Positions 1-10,184 of a DNA stretch of 64,000 nt are shown in pieces. A program made the translations under genes and the position numbers. The notes under the pieces were generated by a model. The model saw only the letters and a list, made by a program, of their open reading frames with translations, made no database searches and was not told the DNA's origin. This DNA comes from Anthostomella pinea (taxonomy: Eukaryota > Ascomycota > Sordariomycetes > Xylariales > Xylariaceae): contig CAUWAG010000013.1 in the NCBI GenBank assembly GCA_963556695.1, forward strand, positions 1,116,001 to 1,180,000, in the 5' to 3' direction. Positions within the stretch are counted from its first letter, which is position 1; each line of letters begins with the position of its first letter.

Positions 1-1142
1 GGCGCGAACGGTTCCGCCGCGACCCTCACCTCGACGAGGACGAAGACGGCGAAGAGGAGGGGCGCCAGGGCCAGCGGGACAACGGTGATTCTCTGCGACC
101 AGCCCGCGTTGCTGCCGTTGTCGAGCCCGAAGAGCAGAAGGAAGACGGCGGATACGAGCGTGAAGGCGCCCAGGAAGTCGATGCGCAGGACCTTGGTGCT
201 CCAGTGCGCGTGGTCGGTCCTGGGCAGGTGGAGGACTGAAAACACGGCTATGAAGGCCAGCAGGGCTATGGGGCATTGTCCGGCGAAGGCCCTGGTGCTA
301 CCATCAGTCTGTTATCCCCCGATCCAGGCGCTATCTGAGACTTTCTGAGACGCCCAAGAGTAGGGTCACTCACCATCGCCAGCCAACACTATCAGCCATC
401 AAGCCGCCGATAGGAGCGCCGGCCGCCACGCCCGTGGCATACACAATGTTTATATACCCCTGCCAGACGCCTCGGTCCCTTAGCGACACCAGATCCGTGA
501 CGAGGATGCTCACGAGCGCGTTCATCCCACCGCCCCCGATGCCGGCGACGGCCCGCGCCACGCACAGCTGGACGACGTCCTGGGCCAGCCCGCACCCCAG
601 ACAGCCGATGCCGAAGAGGGTGTACGCGAAGAGCAGACACTCCTTGCGTCCGAAAATGTCGGACAGCTTCCCGTACAGCGGCTGGAACGTCGTCAGCGTC
701 AGGAAATACGACGTCGCGATCCAGCTCGTGCTGTTCAGCGCGTACAGGTCACTGCCCATCTTGCCATAGGTGGCGATGGTCAGGGTCTGGTCCAGCGCTA
801 CGAGGAAGATCTGTGTGTTGATTAGCACCTGGCCGTCGTGTCTCGTACAGTATGGGGCGGTCGACTTACACCGATGGCCAACGCCGGTAACAGGGCCGCC
901 TTGTTCACTTTGAGTTTCGGACCGTCCCCGTTCGGCGTGTGGCCATTGGCGTCGTCCACGTCCTGGCCGGCCTCGACGTCGCCGGTCACGGCATCTACAT
1001 GGCCATTGTCACCACCAGAGTCCGTGAACGTCCCATTAGATCTCACTTGAGCGGCGTCGCTGTCTGCGGAGGCGTTCGGCCCCAGCAGCGGCGCGGCCTC
1101 GCCCGAGGGTAGGCCCTCGGCTGGCATCGGGGTAGCAGCCAT
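1..1142 (-). CDS. MFS multidrug/amino-acid transporter, 3' part missing at window edge
   Basis: Major facilitator superfamily membrane transporter, probably of the 14-TM drug:H+ antiporter (DHA2) / Fnx1-VBA group. Three exons fit: 870-1142, 374-828 and <1-291, with introns of 41 bp (829-869) and 82 bp (292-373); phases agree. The start at 1142 (MAATPMPAEG) gives an ~80-residue hydrophilic, acidic N-terminus before the first membrane segment. Family marks visible are LVALDQT in TM1, the loop motif GKLSDIFGRK, the R-x-x-x-G-x-G-G-G-G stretch (ARAVAGIGGGG) and GAPIGGLMAD before the GWRW that spans the second splice junction. The protein runs off the window at its TM7-8 region, so substrate and C-terminus cannot be judged. 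A run of 15 G lies at 1174-1188, about 30 bp upstream of the start codon. The 41-bp first intron is short even for a fungus and is the weakest part of the model. Confidence 0.88.
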
Positions 1143-1415
1143 CGTAAGAACACGACAAGAAAACGTCACGGATGGGGGGGGGGGGGGGATGGGTTCGGGA
1201 AAATGGAAACACAGAGCCATAGAAACGGTACAAGATCGACAGCCCAAGTATAGCAGTTGCTTGAGAAAACCTATGAAGCTTATTAATCACCTTCGCCGGT
1301 GATTTCGGGTTGGACCAATTTTTCGAACTCGGCAGGTCGGTCCCCCTCCGACGGCGGAGATACCGACCTGCATGTCCATTGCGGCGGTCTCCATTCTTCA
1401 GCACAATGTAATCCA

Positions 1416-2351
1416 TTAGATAGACTGGAGCTGTCCCGAATTGACTATGTCGATGAATCACTTCCCGAACCAATCCATCGGGGTTTTCCTCTGCGATGTA
1501 ATGAGCCGCGTCAGGGACAACGGCAACTTCATACGTCCCATCTTCATGAATCTCCTTGAACATCTTCGGCGCGTCTTCCAGGTGTCGACTTCTGCCACCA
1601 CTCAAGTTCAGGGCAGGGACTCTCAACTTCCCATGGGATGCAAGCCACTCCCTGCACTCACGAGCGTCTTCCTCGAACGCACGGTAGACTTCGAAAGCAC
1701 ATCTCATCGCACCAGGCTGCTCGTAAGACCGGACGTAATGGTCGACATCCTCTTCACTGATCGCGGCAGTATTATACGCGATCTTTTGGAAGTGCGTCAG
1801 GTAGATTTGCTCACGGCCTGCGACTAGAGCGAGAGCCAGGTCCGGTACGCAGTGGAAGATGAAGTGGAACTGATGTACGGCGTGCGTTGTTCGACTGCAA
1901 CAAGGTCAGACTTCGAAGTTGGTAGGACGTTTGGAGTCTCACGCAGCGGGCATTCGCCCCAATTGACGCTCGCAACCCGCGACGAGTATCTCGCTGCCAT
2001 GTCGTATGCTATCATGCCTCCGATATCATGGCCAACGACGTGGACGGGCTCCGTGACGCCAAGGACGTCGAGCAACCGGACGAGATCTTGTGTCATGGTG
2101 GTCTTCGTAAAGCCGTCAGGGGGCTTCGACGAAGCTCCCGCACCACGGCAATCGGGCGCTATCACGCGATAGCCAGCCGGTGACAGCGGTTCGATGACGT
2201 GGCGGAATTGATACGAGGTCTGAGGGAAGCCGTGGATGAGGAAAATGACGCCGCGTACTGTATCTGCAGCGGCGGGTGGGCTGTCGATGCAGGCAATCCG
2301 CAGCGTGGGCTCTATCTCGGCAGCGCGGTGCTGCCAGCTATGGGTAGCCAT
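1416..2351 (-). pseudogene. alpha/beta hydrolase (epoxide hydrolase-like), frameshifted
   Basis: Soluble epoxide-hydrolase / haloalkane-dehalogenase-like alpha/beta hydrolase. Starting at 2351 (MATHSW), the oxyanion-hole motif HGFPQTSYQF, the nucleophile elbow GHDIGGMIAY (Asp nucleophile) and WGECPL are in one frame. A good 48-bp intron (1895-1942: GTGAGA, branch CTGAC, TTGCAG) keeps that frame. Past it the frame runs to a stop, while the conserved continuation (QFHFIFHCVPDLALALVAGR, then the catalytic His in DAAHYIAEEN) lies in another frame from about 1872 down. A second shift near 1450 seems to separate the expected C-terminus (stop at 1416-1418) from a frame that runs on without homology. 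Intact catalytic residues with one to two frame breaks suggest a recent pseudogene or sequencing indels; I cannot tell these apart. The gene lies tail-to-head with the MFS gene. Confidence 0.7.
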
Positions 2352-2924
2352 GTCGAAAGAAGTCGGAACTGACTATTTCCTACTTGATTCTTTACCTTAT
2401 GGACATGTAATGCTTATAAACATGGTGGCTTTGGCCCGCATGCAGTATGACGCTGTGTTGGTACGACGATGACGCTGAAGATGTTCGCGATGCCATTGGA
2501 AGGCAACGTACTCTCGGTGCGGTCCATCATTGGCAGTTTCATCTTTCAAGGATGCGAGAGTGCAATGACTATGTCAAAATGGTTCCTTAGACTCGGGGAG
2601 ACACAAGGTCCTCGAGCCCTTGAATATCGCCTCAGATAAGCTAATCTCAGCGGACTGTCGTTCACAATTGCTGTTGCATCTCTCAGGAGGATGGGATACA
2701 TTTTCATCATCAATATAAAGCCATCGAAGGAGCGGCCCATAATCTGAACGAAGGATTGTCAGCATCCTCTAGACTCTAGTAGGTAGAAGTGTGCAGGTGT
2801 CCGATGCGATGCAGGCAATCGCAGCATCCATCCAGCAATTAATCAAGAGAAATGAGCGTGTTCGCAGCTCTGGGGCCCCGTAAGCTGGAAGCAGTATTGC
2901 ATCATTTCGAATGTTTGGGCAGTA
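2352..2924. other. intergenic, no gene seen
   Basis: Upstream flank of the hydrolase. Only short overlapping open frames on both strands without recognisable motifs; I see nothing I would annotate. Confidence 0.6.
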
Positions 2925-3204
2925 ACGCTAGAAAAATACCCTCACCACCACTTTCACTACCATCACCACCACCACGGCGCTCAAGGACACATTTCCAGAT
3001 GGGGGGGCTCGCACCGCCCCCTAAACCCCCGGCTAACCCTAACCACTAACCCTAACTACTAACCCTAACTACTAACCCTAATCCTAACCCTCTTGACCCG
3101 TGGCTCTTCGAAAAGATACCTTTGGTTTGGTGAGAAACGCACCCAAACTAAAGTACAGGAGGGTTTTTTTTATTTATAGCGGATTGAGGGTATTTTTCTA
3201 GCCT
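2925..3204. mobile_element. 280-bp MITE-like element with 20-bp terminal inverted repeats
   Basis: The left end (from 2925) and the reverse complement of the right end (to 3204) both read A(C/G)GCTAGAAAAATACCCTCA, 20 bp with one mismatch. A TA dinucleotide abuts each end (2923-2924 and 3205-3206), as expected of a Tc1/mariner-type target duplication. It is too short to encode a transposase. Its centre carries telomere-like repeats, annotated separately. The end sequence matches none of the other inverted-repeat elements in this window. Confidence 0.7.
3031..3092. repeat. interstitial telomere-like repeat (CCCTAA)n inside the MITE
   Basis: Degenerate array of the fungal telomere unit CCCTAA. 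Most of it is a 13-bp higher-order unit, ACTAACCCTAACT, repeated about four times and ending in CCTAACCCTC. It is preceded by CCCCCTAAACCCCC-like sequence at 3018-3030. Unique DNA and genes lie on both sides, so this is not a chromosome end. Confidence 0.8.
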
Positions 3205-5447
3205 TACCGGTGTTTGGGACATCAAGATAAAGAATGTGCGACGGCGGTTGTCACTGTGTAGCATTCCAGCTTCCCACTCGATAAGCCGGGAGGGAATCCG
3301 GGGTCAGCAAGCTTGAGGTTGAGACATGGTTGAAGCTCGTAGCTTCCCCATTCCGGGGAGCCTGTCAGCGCCTGTTCGATGTTCTTTCCTGAAGAGCAAC
3401 TTCTCGGAAGCTTAGGTAAGGTAGTCAATTAGACCTTACCCTTCAACCCTTCCAGATTCGTTGCTCGAACTCGTTGCGATTCAAACACAGAAAAGTCGGT
3501 CTCGTACCAATTGAAAGTGGCACCAAGTAACACCAAGCCGCATGTCGTGCAACCGGACGCTTCTGGATTCCCGAGACCAGACATTTCAAAACGAACGCCC
3601 ATTGTACCACGGGACGTCGAGCCAATTTGATCGCAGCACTGCGGTGTATTTTGACCACAGGGCGGGCCAAAGGCCCAAAGCTCGCCTCCCAAGAGGTTCA
3701 GAAACACAGGGCGTCGTCTGACGTATGCAGGCTGCGTACGCCAGGTCATGCGCTAACATCTCTTGCACCATCGCATGAATGATTCCTATGATGTGTCTCC
3801 CGGGTCCCAGGTTCTGGCGATGGCTTCAGACGAGATTAGACCTCGGATCATCGCGCATCATCGCAATTATAATTACTACAGTAGGGGGCATTGACGACGG
3901 TGAAGGCACAGTCTGGGGATCTCTGACCAACAATGAGTTTCCAGGGCATCATCTGCACCAATTATGACAGCTTCCAAATGTTGCGCCTCCTGAGACGGGC
4001 TAGGATGCCGGCGTCGAGCGATGCTATTCCTGTCATTTCCCCCGGTCGAGGATTGCCATGCTTCAAACGACGCGAACCACGACCCCTCATCCCCTGCGCG
4101 GCTTTCGCATCAGCGTCGCCCACCTATTATGAGAAGTGAGTAGTTTCGTCCTTACTTTACCTTTCCAATGTCACGAGCCTGTCCATAGCCTAGTGACATG
4201 TGGCTGGCTGATATCGTACGACGAACCACGAGCGCAGCCGTTGTCCTCTCATTCCAACGCCCGCCGAAACGAAATTACGGCCAACTGTGAATATAGTCTT
4301 GAGTCGTCTCGGGCCACATTCATCCCAAATATCGAGTGTCAACAAATGCATACATTGTCTGAACTAGGTTCCAAGTGTCTGCAGTCAGCCGTTGCGAAAT
4401 CGCACCTCGTTTTCTTGCTCTTCTCCGGTATGCAGCTGGTCCCGCGTCCAAGTTCTCGGACGATCGGTCAGCTATACAACGATTGACTTCACCCACCCTC
4501 CTGTCATTGCGGTCAGACTTGACGGCAGAGGCACAGGTTGGCTCAGTCGCGTCAGCAATTTCTTGGGTCGACAGCGCGATCCCCCGCCCACATTAATATA
4601 TGTTGACCACCAGACCACCCTCCTATTTTGGATATTCTGCGGGTGTTTCAGCCATTTCAGGGGTTCCACGGGCTGACGGGGTTCAAGAATCAAGGCCACC
4701 TTCAGATTTGGTGATCCTCCCATACTCTCGACCTCAGCTGCTCAGCTCCCTAGGATGATCCGCGTATTGCAGTGTCAGTCATACGTAACAGGGCTTCCGA
4801 CCAATCCTCCTGGGACACCTGGGGATTTCCGGCTCCTCCAATTGTTCGTCCGGACTGCCTCCCTCTGTCTCGGTGTCGCTCCAAGACCCGCGTGCCACTG
4901 CCACGCACGAAAGCAAACTTGGAACCCCACGCAGCCTATCCCCCTCCTCCACACCCACCACCACCCACTTCGAAGTCATCCAGGGGTCCTTCATCCAGAC
5001 CTCTGGTGGATCTCGCAACGGCTGTACCTGCGTCAGGTTGCAGTTCTCTCCACTGACACTTATCGTGCCATCGTCTTTGTACTTTGTCTGGTGTAGTGAA
5101 GCATCACATGCGATCCTGTGCTTCGCTCAGACCCCTCACAGCCGGCACAGCTACTAGCCTCTCACAATAGTCGTCGAGCTAGAGTGTTCATTAGCCTTAC
5201 TGGATACCGCAGGGACCGGCCTTCGCCATCCATACGCCGGAATACTAGTACAGTAAATCTGCAACCTTGGCTGCGGGTCCTCGTCTCTACTTCTTCAATC
5301 TCATGGGACGAAACCTCATGGGACGAAACAGCCAGTTGGCATAAGAAACCACTTTACTGGTGTCATAGTGTATGACAACAACTCGTGTTTCGGCACACTT
5401 GTACTTCACCTCGTCGTCACCCCATTCACGCCATCCACCCGACACTG
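3205..5447. other. 2.2-kb intergenic region without a supported gene
   Basis: Base composition is near that of the genes, but the open frames on both strands (for example 3429-3749 minus and 4136-4486 plus) lack splice-compatible neighbours or known motifs. A short direct repeat of CATGGGACGAAAC lies at about 5302-5332, shortly before the next gene. The last few hundred bases are probably that gene's promoter and 5' UTR. Confidence 0.5.
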
Positions 5448-7547
5448 ATGGATACCTCCACCCTCCAAACCCCTAGGACGAGCCGCTCTCGTCTCTCAAA
5501 AGCTCTGCCGGCCCCTCCACCTGTATTGGACGACAGACCAAGGCCAGCTCCTCAAGGACTCGCATTCCTTCCACTTACGCCGTTTCCGCCTAGGAAGGAT
5601 AGTGTCAGTGTCAAGACCGGCACCGGCAGCAGTGTCAAGACCAGCACCAGTAGCAGTGTCAAATCGAAAACATATTTTATTAACGCGACTCTGCCGTCTT
5701 TGCCTCCCAATCCGAGGCCTGTGAAGATGGAGGCGAGTCAATTCCAGACCCAGGTTGGGTCTATCCCAAGGAGATCAGTGGGCGCCCCAGCTGCTCAGCC
5801 AGTGCCCTCGGCCAACATAGCACCCACGTCGAAAAAGATGAGGCGACAGTCGTCCATCTCGAGTCTCCTGTCGGCCTATTCACGGACTTCGTCGGACTCT
5901 GTGCATAGGTCATCACAGGATAGCCTCTTCACAAAGGACAGTGAGCCGTCGTATTCACCAGAGCGAGAAGGGATGAACAATACTCAGCAGAAGCACACAA
6001 ATGCTTTTGCAGCATTTTCAGTGAACCCTTATGCCGACGAGGTGCCGCAGACAACGAATGAGCTAGAGGTTGAGGCCTTTCCGCCGCCGCCTCCGTTGAA
6101 GGACCCGGCCCGGCCGACCACCCCGTCAAGGGCACTCCCACTCGACACATCCCGGGACGGCGGTACTGCTACATCGCCGGCGTCAGACGTGGGCGGGTCG
6201 CCACCACGACGGGAGATCTGGCGGAGGAGAGCATCGTCGAAATCAGACCGTAGCCTAATAGTCCCGGAGCTCAAATTGGCTGTGTCCCACGGGTCAACCG
6301 CAGCCACCGCACAGCCAGCTACGGCAGAATCGAGCTGTCTCCCTCCACCACCTCCGGAAAAGAATACACCTGCTACTGCTGCTTTGCCTCCAAGAAACGC
6401 ATCGTTGCCTGGCAGGAACATCCGGCCCACTCGACAAGCAGATATGGCAGCAAACGACAGCCCCGAGTCCAGGGCCGAGTCCAAGGCCGAGTCGGAAGCC
6501 AAGCCTGAGCCGCCAATGAAAGAACATGCTGCCCCGAGTCAGTCGGCTGCAGACGCGAATACCGCAGTGCCCACCATGGCGGCTGCACCGGGAGACCCCA
6601 AGGAGTCCGCTGCGGGAAAGCCAATTTCGCGTCGGCCGGTCGGACCCTCCAAGCGCGACCAACCAGAGGTCCACCATAAGATAAGCACCCCTACTTTGGC
6701 AAACTCTAGCCAGGGTGCCGCTCAGCCCGCGAGCAAATTCGCTCCTCCTTTTCGTAGTCCGCGCCTTGTACATTCCCAGAGCAGATCTTCTCTGCGCGAC
6801 AGGTCGGCACCGGCGTCCCATAATGTTCAAGAGACAGTGATGGCCCAGGTTCCCGCCCTATCAGTCCGGTCACCGAGCTTCCAGAACTCCGGCTCAGCCC
6901 GCGGCCCACGACCAGACCAGATGACTGTTATGGGCGCAAAGCCGATGCTGACGCCTCAAAGCTCGGGCGAGCGTCTGAAGCAGCCTGGCTATTCCCATGG
7001 TGCACACTCAACCGACACGACCTCCCCGCCGAATGACTCGACTCCTCGCCAGAAGACGCTGGCTCCATCACGAAATATCTCGACAGACCTGCGCGCCGTC
7101 CCCCTCAGCGACGTTAATGAGGCGTTTGAGGGTTCCGCAGCAACAGCGCTGGGTGATAATCTCACCGAAGAAGAGACGGCACAACTCTCCGACGCACTTG
7201 CCCGCTTCCCTCGCAACCTTGAGGTCCCCGGCTCCGACGATGGTGTCTGGCCCTCCCACCCCGTCGCCGACAAGCACTTTAACTGCTACGCGAGGCACGC
7301 GCACCTCGTCTTCGCGAAGAACACCGCCTATTCCCTAGCGTGTCAGACGTGCGAGGTTCCCGACAAGAAGCCGCGAAGGGTCTGCTCCTGGTGCAATCTG
7401 CGAATCTGCCTCAAGTGCTGCGACATCCTCACATCGAGCGGCCGAGACCTGAAGGCGGCCATGCCGATAATTGCGGAGGAGAAGCGCCGCGAAAAGGGCA
7501 AGAGCAAGGAAGGAGACGCGCCTGCTGCTGGTGCGAACGACAGTTAG
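5448..7547 (+). CDS. disordered protein with C-terminal Cys-rich (zinc-finger-like) module
   Basis: 699 residues in a single exon from the start at 5448 (MDTSTLQTPRTS); an earlier in-frame Met at 5385 would add 21 residues. About 580 residues are Pro/Ser/Ala/Thr-rich and predicted disordered, with poly-Pro stretches (FPPPPPLKDP, LPPPPPEKNTP). The last ~120 residues look folded: ..EVPGSDDGVWPSHPVADKHF.. followed by a cysteine array C-x2-C-x10-C-x2-C-x4-C-x2-CC (SLACQTC ... VCSWC ... ICLKCC), then a charged tail. Spacing suggests metal binding. I know this architecture only as an uncharacterised type in filamentous fungi and assign no function. The gene has its own promoter; its downstream neighbour is on the same strand 0.9 kb away. 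Confidence 0.82.
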   Translation: MDTSTLQTPRTSRSRLSKALPAPPPVLDDRPRPAPQGLAFLPLTPFPPRKDSVSVKTGTGSSVKTSTSSSVKSKTYFINATLPSLPPNPRPVKMEASQFQTQVGSIPRRSVGAPAAQPVPSANIAPTSKKMRRQSSISSLLSAYSRTSSDSVHRSSQDSLFTKDSEPSYSPEREGMNNTQQKHTNAFAAFSVNPYADEVPQTTNELEVEAFPPPPPLKDPARPTTPSRALPLDTSRDGGTATSPASDVGGSPPRREIWRRRASSKSDRSLIVPELKLAVSHGSTAATAQPATAESSCLPPPPPEKNTPATAALPPRNASLPGRNIRPTRQADMAANDSPESRAESKAESEAKPEPPMKEHAAPSQSAADANTAVPTMAAAPGDPKESAAGKPISRRPVGPSKRDQPEVHHKISTPTLANSSQGAAQPASKFAPPFRSPRLVHSQSRSSLRDRSAPASHNVQETVMAQVPALSVRSPSFQNSGSARGPRPDQMTVMGAKPMLTPQSSGERLKQPGYSHGAHSTDTTSPPNDSTPRQKTLAPSRNISTDLRAVPLSDVNEAFEGSAATALGDNLTEEETAQLSDALARFPRNLEVPGSDDGVWPSHPVADKHFNCYARHAHLVFAKNTAYSLACQTCEVPDKKPRRVCSWCNLRICLKCCDILTSSGRDLKAAMPIIAEEKRREKGKSKEGDAPAAGANDS

Positions 7548-8459
7548 GGGTTATACCACAAGCAGCTCGTTCTCAGATCCCCACTGGGGCAAATTACACC
7601 TCATAGACTTGGCGTTGTAGGGATAGAGGGAGGGCCCCAAGATGCTCCTCGACTAGGAGACGGATAGAGTCGGATGCATTTGGATGGCATAGAGGATCGG
7701 TTGGTTCGCATCCGGAATAGGCGTTTTGGTCGGTGATACCACACATGTTCGAAGTATATACCGGAGAGGCTCTGTTCGGGGAGATCCAAGGGCGCGGAAA
7801 TGTCATAGTAATGGAACCAACAGCACATGGAGATGATATCGTGGGTTGGAAGACCAGTTGAGGATGATGACGCGACGACGACGACGTAGAATACGGTAGG
7901 TGATCTGAACCCAACTTGGGGCAACTGACTTGGAAGGCGTTTATGAGGCAGGAGATAATGACTTTAACAGAAGAGAGCCTGCCCTACAATATGTTATTAA
8001 ACTCCTCTCACCCTCGTATCACAGAAAATTAAAGCTAGTATCGCAGTGGCCCACCCACGTTGTTTGCTACGAGGTACTGAACAAATACGAGGCCGGGACT
8101 ACCGATCACAACCCCATAGCTTCCATGTCTTTAAAAAAGCAAACATGACATCCAGCCAACCTGCTTGTAGAAAAGTTTGATGCCATATCCCTACCCGGCT
8201 GGTGCGGAAAAAGGAAGGCACGATCAGCCCTCCCGTCGGCCCGCTAGCTCGAACACCTGTGATTCGCCTCGGAGCCTTACCTAGCGTTAGGGGGTTGCAT
8301 TCATGATTCGCTAGCCCTACGAGCCCTGGAGGTGCCTGCCGATCTCCGGCGGTAAGTGGCAGCTCCAGCGGGCCTATCAGCCTCAACGCTCGCGTCAACA
8401 AGACCCTGATTCTCGACCGAAACACCCACATTCCTTGCCGAGCTGTCCACCACCACATC
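7548..8459. other. intergenic spacer (3' UTR plus next promoter)
   Basis: Between two plus-strand genes. No coding motif, tRNA or repeat recognised. The stretch just before 8460 is pyrimidine-biased on the plus strand, as in many fungal 5' UTRs. Confidence 0.5.
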
Positions 8460-10016
8460 ATGTCATCGTCCACCGGTCTAGGTCGTACACGCTCGCTTCG
8501 CAAGCCTGCCTCTAGGGGCAGCGAATTGGGCCAGAAGGAGAGCACGACCACCCGCAATGAAGCCAGGGTCGTCTCGCCTAGTCGATTGCCCGTGATGCCG
8601 CCGCCGCGATCAACAGCGCCCTCCTCCTCCTCTACTGCTTCACGAAGAGCCGCAAGCTCGACTACAGGCAGACTAGCCTCGGGTCTATTCTCCAGCAAAT
8701 TGTCGACCAGAGCAGGCGACAATGCCACCTCCGCGACCACAAGGCCCTTCGGCAGGGCCGCCTCCACGCGTCAAGCGCCGCCGTCGACGACAACATCTAC
8801 AGTTCCGTTGAGCCGCACAGCCAGCACCACCCGACCGAGGTCTTCAGGCGGGCCATCTTCGACAGCAGCACCAAGAGAGCGGCCATTGGGACATTCACGC
8901 GCGAAATCGACCGTCACGAGCCTTACCGCCGCAACAACTCTCCGCCCACTATCCCACCTCTCGACAACAAGCTCGACCTCGACACCCACTTCCGCGACAT
9001 CAACGAAACCGCAAACCCGCTCACAGACGCACGCGCGCACGCAGTCCCAATCCGCGACCCAAACACAACCACAACCACCCCCTTCCCCCAAACACCAGTC
9101 AGCATTCGGCGCGCGCGGTCACCGCCCTGCCTTCAACTTGAACCAGCAGCACTACTCCCCCGCCAAAACGCACGCGCCCAAGCCCCTGACGTCGACCTTC
9201 CTCGCGCCGCCGTCGCCGTCGAAACTACCCACCAATGTCGCCATCTCGGCCGAGACGTCGCGTCTGCAGGCCGAGCTCCTGCAGCTGTCGCTGCTGCACC
9301 GCGACGCGGGCGCGGTCGATGCCGAGTGGCACGCCAGCGCTCGACACAAGCTGGGGGCGCGGTTTAAGCGTCTGGCGCGCGATGAGGAGGGCGTGCGGGC
9401 GCTGGAGAGGGAGGGGGTCGAGGCGAGGGGCTTGGGGGCCTTGGTGAGGTGGGGTGGTGGTGGTGATGACGGCAGGGGCGGAGGTAAAAACACAAGAGGC
9501 ATGGGGCTAGACGAGAAGGTGCAGATTCTTGACCAAGTCTTGACCGGCGTCTGGACCCTCAGCGAGCCGGAGGGGCGGTATCAGCGCACAGGACGCGCCT
9601 TCGAGATATGGGCGAATCGCATGGCTGCGATACTGGATGCGCAGCGCAGCGGTGACATCGATGCCCTGGTGCAGGGCGACGAGGTCCTGTTCTTGAGCGA
9701 GCTGGACAAGACCTGGAAGCGGGACTGCGCGGGCTTGGTGCGCAAGCTCGACAGCTGGCGGAGGGCGCTTCGCGAACTCGGAGACGTCGAGGAAGCGGGA
9801 GACGGACAGCAGCAGCAGCAGCGCTCAGGCCTTGCCAGGGCGGTAGGCGGTTGTCGCAGTCTGGTTCACGACATGCTCGCCGAGTTGAGTGTGATGGAGC
9901 AGATAGAGTTGGACGCGACGAGGGCCGAAGACGAGTGGATCGAGAGGATGAACACGGAGCTGACGCACGACGATACCCAGAGAGAAGACGTGCCGTTGTG
10001 GAAGCTGCTTATATAA
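8460..10016 (+). CDS. basic Ser/Thr-rich protein with C-terminal helical domain, unknown function
   Basis: 518 residues, single exon. Residues 1-250 are basic and Ser/Thr/Pro-rich with little predicted structure. Residues ~255-510 are helical: a segment ISAETSRLQAELLQLSLLHR followed by ARHKLGARFKRLARDEE, a Gly-rich linker, then amphipathic helices including VQILDQVLTGVWTLSEPEG and FEIWANRMAAILDAQ, a short poly-Gln, and a C-terminal helix. A disordered basic N-terminus before coiled coils resembles microtubule-binding subunits such as HAUS8/augmin, but I see no diagnostic motif, so that is only a guess. Third-position GC is high and coding character is clear. It converges with the minus-strand gene ending at 10185, 168 bp away, across an A-rich tract at about 10127. 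Confidence 0.78.
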   Translation: MSSSTGLGRTRSLRKPASRGSELGQKESTTTRNEARVVSPSRLPVMPPPRSTAPSSSSTASRRAASSTTGRLASGLFSSKLSTRAGDNATSATTRPFGRAASTRQAPPSTTTSTVPLSRTASTTRPRSSGGPSSTAAPRERPLGHSRAKSTVTSLTAATTLRPLSHLSTTSSTSTPTSATSTKPQTRSQTHARTQSQSATQTQPQPPPSPKHQSAFGARGHRPAFNLNQQHYSPAKTHAPKPLTSTFLAPPSPSKLPTNVAISAETSRLQAELLQLSLLHRDAGAVDAEWHASARHKLGARFKRLARDEEGVRALEREGVEARGLGALVRWGGGGDDGRGGGKNTRGMGLDEKVQILDQVLTGVWTLSEPEGRYQRTGRAFEIWANRMAAILDAQRSGDIDALVQGDEVLFLSELDKTWKRDCAGLVRKLDSWRRALRELGDVEEAGDGQQQQQRSGLARAVGGCRSLVHDMLAELSVMEQIELDATRAEDEWIERMNTELTHDDTQREDVPLWKLLI

Positions 10017-10184
10017 GGTTATAGGAAGGAGTCAGTCAATGAAATCTGCGAGCAACAATCCAAGTCAAGAAACTTGATGGACTATGGAGGTATCTATCTA
10101 CTTCCCTATGAGTCGCGAGTACCTAAAAAAAAAAAAAGAGGGTTCAAGGCGGCGAAAGGCAAGTCAACAGCCAGCATGACAGTG

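Noticed and set aside
3031..3092. Chromosome end / telomere
   Set aside because: Short, degenerate, and flanked by genes and element ends on both sides.
6029..6830. Minus-strand open frames of 157-178 codons
   Set aside because: Shadows of the GC-rich, Pro/Ala-rich coding sequence of the plus-strand Cys-rich protein gene.
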